From CBCYMI01 sp965183855 (GTDB lineage Bacteria > Pseudomonadota > Alphaproteobacteria > Caulobacterales > Maricaulaceae): 16,280 nt of DNA. Shown here piece after piece: positions 1-6,314 of the stretch (positions are counted from its first letter, which is position 1; each line of letters begins with the position of its first letter). The notes under the pieces were generated by a model, which saw only the letters and a program-made list of their open reading frames with translations, was not told the origin of the DNA and made no database searches. The position numbers and the translations under genes are program-made. The stretch covers positions 1-16,280 of the forward strand of contig CBCYMI010000007.1 of assembly GCA_965183855.1 (NCBI GenBank), written 5' to 3'.

Positions 1-304
1 GCTTTGCTCTTCTTACTTTACCATATCTAATTACTTCAATAGATTCGATTAAAGGAGAATAAAGCGGAAAAACACGCTCAACACCTTCCCCAAGAGAGAC
101 TTTCAAAACAGAAAAAGAAGCACCCAGTTTACATCCCCCCTTACGCCCAATACAAACACCTTGAAACACTTGTATTCTCTTTCGCTCCCCTTCCCTAATC
201 CAAACACTGACTTTCAACGTATCTCCTGCAGAAAACTCAGGAATTTTTTTGCCTTCAATTAATTTTTCTATTTCTTTTTGTTCCAATTTTTCAATAATAT
301 TCAT
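1..304 (-). CDS. rplS: 50S ribosomal protein L19 (partial, C-terminus outside window)
   Basis: Large-subunit ribosomal protein at the 30S-50S interface. About 101 codons are visible from ATG at 304; the gene runs off the left edge, so the last part (family about 115-125 residues) is missing. Recognisable L19 landmarks are the N-terminal MNIIEKLE, the FSAGDTLKV segment, REGERKRIQVFQGVCIGRK, GEGVERVFPLYSP and the basic IRYGKVRRAK. A strong Shine-Dalgarno AGGAGGA (311-317) fixes the start. It lies 29 bp after the trmD stop and is last in the ffh-rpsP-rimM-trmD-rplS order conserved in many bacteria, so it is almost certainly co-transcribed with trmD. Confidence 0.97.
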   Translation of the reverse strand, partial: MNIIEKLEQKEIEKLIEGKKIPEFSAGDTLKVSVWIREGERKRIQVFQGVCIGRKGGCKLGASFSVLKVSLGEGVERVFPLYSPLIESIEVIRYGKVRRAK

Positions 305-333
305 ATTCTGTCCTCCTGCTATTAGAGCATGTT

Positions 334-1059
334 TCAGGATTGATCTCCCTGATCTAGTCTTTTTTGCCAAAGATCTGGGCGCCTTTCCTTAGTCGTTTCT
401 TCTGCCTTTTTATGTCTCCAGGCTTTTATTTTCTGGTGATCTCCTGAGAGCAACACCTCTGGAATAGCACGATTTTCCCAAATTCTAGGGCGTGTATATT
501 GCGGATATTCCAGTAAATTCTTTTCATAACTTTCTTCTTGTATTGAATGATGCGAACCTAACACACCAGGCAATAGCCTAACACAAGCCTCAATAATTCC
601 CTGTGCTGCAATTTCTCCTCCTGCAAAAACAATATCCCCAAGAGAAACTTCTTCGAGCTTTCTTGCTTCTATAACTCGTTGATCCACTCCTTCAAAGCGA
701 CCGCATAATATAACAACCCCTTTATCAGATGCAAGTTTTTTTATCCGCAATTGTGATATCGGTTTTCCTCTTGGTGTTAAATACAAATAAGATAAATTTT
801 TTTGCTCTATCGAATCTAAAGCACGGGCAATCACATCTGCACGTAAAACCATACCAGCCCCTCCACCTGCAGGTGTATCGTCCACACTTGAATGCTTTAA
901 AGTTGAAAATTCTCTGATGTTAACAGCATTTAAGTGCCATTTCTTATGTTCAAGAGCCTGACCAATAATAGAAGCACCCAAAACACCTGGAAAAGCTTCA
1001 GGATAAAGCGTCAATACAGTTGCAGTCCAGGGATATTTCTTTTGCATGCTCAAATACAT
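334..1059 (-). CDS. trmD: tRNA (guanine37-N1)-methyltransferase TrmD
   Basis: Transfers a methyl group from S-adenosylmethionine to N1 of G37 next to the anticodon of several tRNAs, which prevents +1 frameshifting. The protein is 241 residues. SPOUT trefoil-knot motifs are visible: LTPRGKP (94-100), CGRFEGVD (119-126), SLGDIVFAGGE (139-149) and LPGVLG (163-168). The tRNA-binding DDTPAGGGAGM is at 60-70, and LLEYPQYTRP and ERRPDLW follow in the C-terminal domain. At the position of the E. coli general base Asp169 I read Glu176 (EESY), a conservative change that I believe is common in alphaproteobacteria. The wording of the N-terminus (WTATVLTLYPEAFPG) resembles acetic acid bacterial TrmD. No good Shine-Dalgarno precedes the first ATG; Met5 is a possible alternative start. 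It lies between rimM (101 bp gap) and rplS (29 bp gap). Confidence 0.97.
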   Translation of the reverse strand: MYLSMQKKYPWTATVLTLYPEAFPGVLGASIIGQALEHKKWHLNAVNIREFSTLKHSSVDDTPAGGGAGMVLRADVIARALDSIEQKNLSYLYLTPRGKPISQLRIKKLASDKGVVILCGRFEGVDQRVIEARKLEEVSLGDIVFAGGEIAAQGIIEACVRLLPGVLGSHHSIQEESYEKNLLEYPQYTRPRIWENRAIPEVLLSGDHQKIKAWRHKKAEETTKERRPDLWQKRLDQGDQS

Positions 1060-1160
1060 TCTTTAATGGTTATGATCAATCATTTTTTACAGGAATACAT
1101 ATTTTAAATTTTCTACATTACACACACTTTAAATATTGTCTAAAACGTTTAATAGAAGTC

Positions 1161-1730
1161 TTATTCTGTTAAAAACTCTGCCTCAATTATTATTTTTCCT
1201 GCACTTAAATCTATTCTTTTAACCGTCTTTTTTAAAAAAGGAAGGTAGAAATGCCTTCTGGCTTTCGAGCGTATCTCACGTTTTGATATCTGATTTTGTT
1301 CTGATTTAGAATTTTGAACAAGTATTATATTGTTTGATTCTATTTCCAGCAAATCTGTGCTATCAAAGCTCTGTACTGATTTTATAATACCATAATAATG
1401 ACCATAATCATCATATACATTAAGACCAATTAAATCAATGTAATAATATTCTTCTTGACCTAAATCTGGTAATTTTGATCTATGAATATATAGCTTACAA
1501 CCCGTCAAACCTTCAGCTTTAGTCCTATTATCGACTTCCTCAGTTTTAAAAACAAACCCTTTTTTGTTTTTTCTCCATTTTTTTACAGTCAAAAACTCCT
1601 GTCCTTTTTCCGTACAAAACTTCCCATATGAAAAACAGGTTTCTGGATTTTCTGTATAAGATTCAAGTCTCATCTCACCTTGAATTCCAAAGACTCCTCT
1701 TATAACTGCAATGCAAATCCATTCAGACAT
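1161..1730 (-). CDS. rimM: Ribosome maturation factor RimM
   Basis: Assists late assembly of the 30S subunit, mainly the 16S 3' (head) domain, and binds ribosomal protein S19. The 189-residue product has the two RimM domains: an N-terminal beta-barrel with GVFGIQGEMRLESYTENPE (12-30), and a C-terminal PRC barrel with YYIDLIGLNVYDDYGHYYG (96-114), the V..FDSTDLLEIE segment and YLPFLKKTVKRIDLSAGKI (162-180). Residues about 139-160 form a polar, basic insertion before YLPF that is longer than in the E. coli protein. It sits in the usual slot between rpsP and trmD, but the gap to rpsP is an unusual 287 bp. The Shine-Dalgarno is weak (GAG 8 nt before the ATG). Confidence 0.95.
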   Translation of the reverse strand: MSEWICIAVIRGVFGIQGEMRLESYTENPETCFSYGKFCTEKGQEFLTVKKWRKNKKGFVFKTEEVDNRTKAEGLTGCKLYIHRSKLPDLGQEEYYYIDLIGLNVYDDYGHYYGIIKSVQSFDSTDLLEIESNNIILVQNSKSEQNQISKREIRSKARRHFYLPFLKKTVKRIDLSAGKIIIEAEFLTE

Positions 1731-2017
1731 TATTTAACTCTATGAAAGGGAATAAATGACACATTAATTATAAAATTTAAAACGACGTAACTACACATTT
1801 AAACCTTTTTATGGTTTCAAATCATTACACCCCCCTAACTGAGGATTTAATTTATCTGCAATAAGAAAACATAAATATAGTTTTAAATGTTAACCTTATA
1901 ATATGAATAGTATATTTGATAAAAACTCTCAAAAACATATATAAAAATGAATAGAGTAGATAAAATCAATTAAATTATTCTTTTTTTCTATTTCAAATTT
2001 TTCTGTTCTAATACTGT
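1731..2017. other. 287-bp AT-rich spacer between rpsP and rimM
   Basis: These two genes are usually only a few bases apart. The spacer holds no open frame of note and no convincing terminator. A weak 5-bp hairpin (AAACC/GGTTT, 1801-1817) lacks a U-tract. A run of six G on the minus strand (1830-1835) stands out in otherwise AT-rich DNA. Confidence 0.5.
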
Positions 2018-2413
2018 CTAAGCGTCCTTGCTTTCTTCTGTTTTTTGTTTTTTATCAGCCTCTTTTTTTGCTTCTTCTAATGCTGCCTTTTTTTCTGCTT
2101 TTTCAGCTAAACGTTCAACTGCTTTTGCCCCTGGTTTTGCCTTGTTTGGGTTATGAGCTCTTTCCCATTTATAAAGCCCAACTTCTCCCAAAAATCGACC
2201 TATAGTATAGGTTGGCTTTGCCCCTTGTGATAACCAATATTTAATTCTGTCCTGTTTAAGTTGCACACGTTCCTCACTGTTTTTTGGCAATAGCGGACTA
2301 TATGAACCAACATTTTCCTTAAAACGCCCATCACGAGGCGCTCGAACATCTGCAATTACAATACGATAATTTGGTCTATTTTTTTTTCTTTGTAAACGGA
2401 TTTTTAATGCCAT
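2018..2413 (-). CDS. rpsP: 30S ribosomal protein S16
   Basis: Small-subunit protein that binds and stabilises the 16S 5' domain. The 131-residue product begins MALKIRLQRKKNRPNYRIV, followed by VRAPRDGRFKENVGSYSPL and the WLSQGAKPT..GRFL segment, all typical of S16. The conserved core ends near residue 85. The remainder is a long, charged Lys/Glu/Ala tail (roughly 92-131), longer than in E. coli S16 (82 residues) but a common alphaproteobacterial feature. A clear Shine-Dalgarno AAGGAG lies just upstream of the ATG. It is preceded by ffh with a 199-bp gap that contains a strong hairpin and is followed by rimM. Confidence 0.97.
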   Translation of the reverse strand: MALKIRLQRKKNRPNYRIVIADVRAPRDGRFKENVGSYSPLLPKNSEERVQLKQDRIKYWLSQGAKPTYTIGRFLGEVGLYKWERAHNPNKAKPGAKAVERLAEKAEKKAALEEAKKEADKKQKTEESKDA

Positions 2414-2497
2414 TTGGTTTTCTCCTTAAAATACGGCAAACTCAGTGTCTTTATAACGATCAGTTTTAAAATCTCAACTATTAAATTATATAAAATA

Positions 2498-2531
2498 CAG
2501 GATATGTTTAATAAACAACTTCTATATCCTG
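2498..2531 (-). promoter_or_regulatory. Hairpin in the ffh-rpsP spacer (possible rpsP leader structure)
   Basis: A perfect 8-bp inverted repeat (CAGGATAT at 2498-2505, ATATCCTG at 2524-2531) continues inward with GTTT/AAAC around a 3-nt loop, with a 7-nt bulge on one side. This is a strong structure for such AT-rich DNA. It lies 85-118 nt upstream of the rpsP start and has no U-tract on the rpsP strand, so a leader element or processing site is more likely than a terminator. The role is inferred only from position. Confidence 0.4.
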
Positions 2532-2612
2532 GTTATTCTCCTGTTTATAAGGGCATGTTCATACGCTCTGATGATTTAGCAAGATATTCTTATAGTTTTC
2601 ATTTAGTTACAC

Positions 2613-4142
2613 CTATTTTTTCTTTTTAGACTTTGTTTTGGGAGATAAAAAGGGAGCTGAGAGCCCTGGAAGAGACGCACCCCCCAAACCTGGCAATGTG
2701 TTTTTTGAAGACAAGGTTTCTAAATTCAAGACATTATTAAGAGTTGAACCAGATGAACTTTCCTCTTTTAACTCCTGTCCTTTCAGATCTGGAAAACCCT
2801 CCATCATATTTTTCATCCCACCTTTTCCTATTTTTTTCATCATATCTGACATTTGTCGATACATCTTTAAAAGACGATTAATCTCTGAAACCTCAACTCC
2901 TGCCCCTCGAGCAATTCGTTTTTTTCTAGAAGCATTTAATACTTTAGGCTGGCTTCTTTCCTGTCTGGTCATTGAAGAAATAATCGCCTGTTGATGCGTA
3001 ATTATTTTATTATCTTCCCCAGCTAATGCACCTAATTTATGCTTCATTTTTCCCATGCCAGGCAATAATCCTAACATGGTAGATAGCCCTCCCATTTTTT
3101 GAAGTCTTCCTAATTGATCTGCTAAATCCTCCAAATCAAACTTTCCTTTTTTTAGCTTTTTGGACAGCTTTTCAGCTTTTTCTTGATCAACATTAATCGT
3201 TGCTTTTTCAACAAGGCTGACAATGTCTCCTTGCCCTAGAATTCTTCCTGCCAGCCGTTTTGGATCAAAAACATCAAGCCCATCGATTTTCTCACTAACA
3301 CCAAGAAATTTAATTGGCAATCCTGTCACTGCCTTCATAGATAAGGCTGCTCCCCCTCGACTATCTCCATCTATTCTGGTCAGAACCAATCCTGTCAATG
3401 GTAATCTCTCATGAAACTTCTGAGCGGTTTCGACAGCATCCTGCCCTGTTAAAGAATCCGCAATCAATAGCGTTTCTACAGGATTTGCTAATTCTACAAG
3501 CGTTTCCATTTCTTGCATTAAAGTTTCATCAATACTCAAACGCCCCGCCGTATCAAGGATCAGAACATCATAGCTTTCTGTTCTCGCAGTTTCCAATGCA
3601 CGATTTGCAATTTGAAGAACAGTTTGATCTTGAAAAATAGGCAAACTGTCAACATCTGCTTTTTCTGCCATTTGTGCTAATTGTTCCATTGCAGCAGGAC
3701 GTCTTATATCCAGCGAAGCCAATAGCACTTTCTTTTTTTGTCTTGTTTTTAAAAAAAACCCAAGCTTTGAGCTTGTTGTTGTCTTACCAGACCCTTGAAG
3801 CCCAGCCATTAAAATAACAGCAGGAGGTTTTACAGAAAGATTTAATTGATTTTCTTTTTCAGAAGAAACTTCTACAGCGCCACTTAATAATGATACAAGT
3901 TTATCATGAACAATCTTAACAATTTGTTGTCCTGGAGAAACTGAACGAATAACGGCTTCTCCAACGGCTTCTTCCTTGATTTGATCAATAAAGGATTTTA
4001 CAACAGGCAAAGCGACATCCGATTCTAACAAGGAAATTCGAATATCACGCAAGGCAAGTTCAATATCCTTTTTGGATAGAACACCCTTACCTGTCAGACG
4101 ATCAAACGTCTTTGTTAATTGTTCAGATAATGCTTCAAACAT
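2613..4142 (-). CDS. ffh: Signal recognition particle GTPase Ffh
   Basis: Protein subunit of the bacterial SRP. It binds signal sequences and 4.5S RNA and delivers ribosomes to FtsY at the inner membrane. It has 509 residues, longer than E. coli Ffh (453) because of a Ser/Gly/Leu-rich tail after about residue 455 ending in Lys. The N-domain is at 1-90. The G-domain shows the P-loop GLQGSGKTTT (114-123), DIRRPAA (145-151), DTAGR (197-201), TRIDGDSRGG (255-264) and GVSEKIDGLDVFDP (281-294). The Met-rich M-domain shows LLPGMGKM (359-366) and the RNA-binding SRKKRIARGAG (405-415), then INRLLKMYRQMSDMMKKI. AGGAA lies 10 nt before the ATG. It heads the ffh-rpsP-rimM-trmD-rplS cluster; pyrF upstream is 215 bp away. 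Confidence 0.98.
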   Translation of the reverse strand: MFEALSEQLTKTFDRLTGKGVLSKKDIELALRDIRISLLESDVALPVVKSFIDQIKEEAVGEAVIRSVSPGQQIVKIVHDKLVSLLSGAVEVSSEKENQLNLSVKPPAVILMAGLQGSGKTTTSSKLGFFLKTRQKKKVLLASLDIRRPAAMEQLAQMAEKADVDSLPIFQDQTVLQIANRALETARTESYDVLILDTAGRLSIDETLMQEMETLVELANPVETLLIADSLTGQDAVETAQKFHERLPLTGLVLTRIDGDSRGGAALSMKAVTGLPIKFLGVSEKIDGLDVFDPKRLAGRILGQGDIVSLVEKATINVDQEKAEKLSKKLKKGKFDLEDLADQLGRLQKMGGLSTMLGLLPGMGKMKHKLGALAGEDNKIITHQQAIISSMTRQERSQPKVLNASRKKRIARGAGVEVSEINRLLKMYRQMSDMMKKIGKGGMKNMMEGFPDLKGQELKEESSSGSTLNNVLNLETLSSKNTLPGLGGASLPGLSAPFLSPKTKSKKKK

Positions 4143-4221
4143 AAATTCTGTTTCCTGATCTTATTAGAGGGTATAAAAGCAAATTATTTTATCTCCCAAA
4201 TGAAATATAACCCAGTTTTTA

Positions 4222-4269
4222 CAATAATATCCAGATGCAATAATACCTAAATACAATAATACCCAGAGT
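4222..4269. repeat. Three tandem copies of a 16-bp unit between pyrF and ffh
   Basis: CAATAATA recurs at 4222, 4238 and 4254, exactly 16 bp apart. The rest of each unit is partly conserved (for example TCCAGATG, CCTAAATA, CCCAGAGT). Read on the minus strand, the direction of ffh, each unit contains GGNTATTATTG-like sequence that resembles a -10 box. The repeat lies 80-127 bp upstream of the ffh start. Confidence 0.7.
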
Positions 4270-4357
4270 TAACCTATTTTTCTTAATCTGGAAGAATTGT
4301 ATATGAAAAAATCGTATTTTCAATTCTTTAATCTTTTTTATAACCTCAAACATATAT

Positions 4358-5059
4358 TCATTTTACTTTATTCATCAGATTTAAAATAGACTGTGTTGTT
4401 TGTAAAGGATCCTCTGATTGTGTAATTGGTCGCCCCACAACAATATATGAAGCTCCAGATTCAATTGCTTGCTGTGGCGTTGCAATTCTTTTTTGATCAT
4501 CTTCTGTATGCGCATTTAACCGAACACCAGGCGTTACAATCATAAAATCATTCCCAAAGCGTTTTCTTAACTCCAATACTTCAAGAGGGCTTGCAACAAT
4601 ACCATCACAACCTGCTTCCAATGCCTGCTCTACGCGCTTATAAACCAAATCACGCACGGTATAACGATAGCCCATATCTATCAATGCCTGATCATCAAGG
4701 GAGGTTAATACTGTAACACCTAACAGTTTAAGCTTGGAATTTTCTGAACGTCCTCGAATGGCTGCCTCCATAATTTGAGGAAGCGCATGTATGGTTAAAA
4801 AATCTGCTCCCAAACCTGCAATGGAATGTGTGGCAGCTTCTACAGTTCTTGGAATATCATGTAATTTATAATCAAGAAAAACCTTATATCCCTGACGAAC
4901 AAGCTCCGCAGCATATTCAGCTCCCCCTATCGGTAATAACTCAAGCCCGATTTTAAAAATACAAGAAGAACAAGGCTTAAGTTTTTTTACAAGCTTTGAT
5001 GCGAGCTCTATCGTTGGCAAATCAAGACTAACAATTAACTGACATGTATTTGCATACAT
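4358..5059 (-). CDS. pyrF: Orotidine 5'-phosphate decarboxylase
   Basis: Catalyses the last step of de novo UMP synthesis, decarboxylating OMP. The product is 233 residues, the usual length. Landmarks are the N-terminal VSLDLPT (Asp12), FKIGLELL (Lys36), the catalytic DYKLHDIP (Asp63, Lys65, Asp68), LLGVTVLTS, GIVASPLE, the phosphate-binding TPGVRL and VVGRPIT near the C-terminus. A longer frame opens upstream at 5116, but I chose the ATG at 5059. It has a good Shine-Dalgarno (AGGAGA, 5067-5072, 7 nt away), the family N-terminus begins there, and the upstream extension lies partly in a tandem duplication. The usual Asn after HDIP is Arg here. It probably forms its own transcript or joins the lipoprotein gene upstream (173-bp gap). 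Confidence 0.96.
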   Translation of the reverse strand: MYANTCQLIVSLDLPTIELASKLVKKLKPCSSCIFKIGLELLPIGGAEYAAELVRQGYKVFLDYKLHDIPRTVEAATHSIAGLGADFLTIHALPQIMEAAIRGRSENSKLKLLGVTVLTSLDDQALIDMGYRYTVRDLVYKRVEQALEAGCDGIVASPLEVLELRKRFGNDFMIVTPGVRLNAHTEDDQKRIATPQQAIESGASYIVVGRPITQSEDPLQTTQSILNLMNKVK

Positions 5060-5066
5060 TATTTCA

Positions 5067-5072
5067 TCTCCT
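5067..5072 (-). promoter_or_regulatory. Shine-Dalgarno that decides the pyrF start
   Basis: AGGAGA on the minus strand, 7 nt before the ATG at 5059. The in-frame upstream ATG at 5116 has no comparable site. Confidence 0.75.
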
Positions 5073-5094
5073 AAACAAGAATTCCATTTAGCAT

Positions 5095-5142
5095 ATTCAT
5101 GATAGAAGACAAACATAAATTCATGATAGAAAGCAAACCTAA
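5095..5142. repeat. Tandem duplication of a 24-bp unit upstream of pyrF
   Basis: Copies at 5095-5118 and 5119-5142 both start ATTCATGATAGAA and differ at three positions. One copy supplies the spurious upstream ATG that would lengthen PyrF. Confidence 0.8.
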
Positions 5143-5232
5143 GCTAACATTTTATTAAAAGTCAAAAAAGTAGGCGTTGAAATGCGTTACAAGACCATTC
5201 TTTCCTTGTTAAACCAAGCGTTTCTATAAAAC

Positions 5233-5772
5233 CTATTTCTTTTTGGGGATCAAAATTTTACTTCTTAAATTATTTAAGATATCCCTTGCATAATATACAT
5301 TTTCTTCATCAGACTTCTTCTTACCTAATTTAAGCGCTATATCTGCAGATACTGTATATCGTATTACTTCTCTTGATTCAGAAGACCAATAAGGATTATA
5401 AAATCCTCTTGAATAATATGGATCATAAAAAGGATGATAACTTCCATAAAAATCCCAATAAAAACCAGGATAATAAGGACGATAATAGCCAGAATTAATA
5501 AAAGATGTTTGCTTGTCTGTTTCCTTGTTTAACAAGATAAAATAATCATATCCTCTTTGTAAGGTTATTTCAGCAGCCCTATATAATAAATTTACTTCTA
5601 CTTGCTCACGGCTTGTAATGGAGTTTCCAGAAAAAGAAACTTTAAAATGGTTTTTGTCTATCTGAAAATCAGAATATCCATGCGTGCGCCCAGCCTCAGC
5701 AGGCTGATAAGGAGTTATTGTCGAGCATGCGCCACATAATAAAATTACGACTAACAAACTTATTCGAAACAT
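5233..5772 (-). CDS. CC0125/CC1285-type lipoprotein
   Basis: Predicted 179-residue lipoprotein of unknown molecular function. A short hydrophobic signal (residues 3-13) ends at a lipobox-like CGAC with Cys16; Cys rather than Leu at -3 is atypical but tolerable. The segment HGYSDFQIDKNHFKVSFSGN (31-50) followed by LLYRAAEITLQRGYDYF (62-78) is the hallmark I recall for the alphaproteobacterial CC0125/CC1285 lipoprotein family. Residues 96-129 are extremely rich in Tyr, Phe, Pro and Trp and may be a surface or self-association segment (inference). The C-terminus is basic. A good Shine-Dalgarno AGAGGA (5777-5782) precedes the ATG. It stands alone between pyrF and thrS, with a 542-bp non-coding stretch upstream. 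Confidence 0.85.
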   Translation of the reverse strand: MFRISLLVVILLCGACSTITPYQPAEAGRTHGYSDFQIDKNHFKVSFSGNSITSREQVEVNLLYRAAEITLQRGYDYFILLNKETDKQTSFINSGYYRPYYPGFYWDFYGSYHPFYDPYYSRGFYNPYWSSESREVIRYTVSADIALKLGKKKSDEENVYYARDILNNLRSKILIPKKK

Positions 5773-6122
5773 TTTATCCTCTTTCTTAAATTTCAGTTTA
5801 AAATAAATAAAAAATATCTAAAACAGCTAAAAAGCATAATTTTACTTGAATTTTTTTGTGATTTATACTTGTGCCAATCCGTTCAAGCAAAATACAAAGC
5901 CATTATTTTCATAATTATATTCTAGACTTAAAAATATGATTATACTCTAACGTTAACAGGAAAAACCAATTACAAAATCAGAGCCTATGCCTATCTTAAT
6001 AAAGTATTAATCTGAACCTTCATTAAAAAATTATGATATAATGGCTTGATTTAATTCACTACCATACTCCTCCAACACTCCTTAAATGAGCACACCATAT
6101 TAAGTCGCACGGAATATCACTT

Positions 6123-6167
6123 ATAATAACATAAAATAATAAAATAATATAATAACATAAAATAATA
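6123..6167. repeat. Tandem repeat, period 26 bp
   Basis: A 19-bp AT-only-but-one sequence containing AATAACATAAAATAATA occurs at 6123-6141 and again at 6149-6167. Confidence 0.7.
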
Positions 6168-6220
6168 TATTTTAAAATAATTTATCTATTAAAGATACAG
6201 ATTCTAAATGAATATGTCGT

Positions 6221-6251
6221 GAATAAAAACTCTGGTTTAAACCAATAAGAG
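6221..6251 (-). terminator. Possible thrS terminator
   Basis: On the minus strand, CTCT...GGT TTAA ACC AGAG forms a stem (6230-6251) with a 4-nt bulge, followed directly by TTTTTATT (6222-6229). It begins 63 nt after the thrS stop. The core TGGTTTAAACCA is also a perfect 12-bp palindrome. The stem is short, so confidence is limited. Confidence 0.35.
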
Positions 6252-6314
6252 CTTTGTTTACGACAGAAATCAAAACAGAGATTAAACTGGATTAATCCAA
6301 AAATAATATGAATA

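Larger units (their letters stand above)
5773..6314. other. 542-bp non-coding stretch between thrS and the lipoprotein gene
   Basis: No gene is supported here. It contains a probable thrS terminator (6221-6251), a 26-bp tandem repeat (from 6123), and a perfect extended -10 sequence on the plus strand (TGATATAAT, 6034-6042) with no gene after it. On the minus strand there is a purine-rich AAGGAGTGTTGGAGGAG (about 6067-6083) followed by a four-codon frame. A weak minus-strand promoter for the lipoprotein gene may exist (-10 TATAAT at 5939-5944, -35 TTGGTT at 5964-5969, spacer of 19, longer than ideal). Confidence 0.5.

Noticed and set aside
2414..2629. A 71-codon plus-strand frame filling the ffh-rpsP gap
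   Set aside because: It begins inside the rpsP ribosome binding site, runs into the ffh end, resembles no family, and is antisense to the operon; its internal Met31 has a purine stretch too close to be a ribosome binding site.
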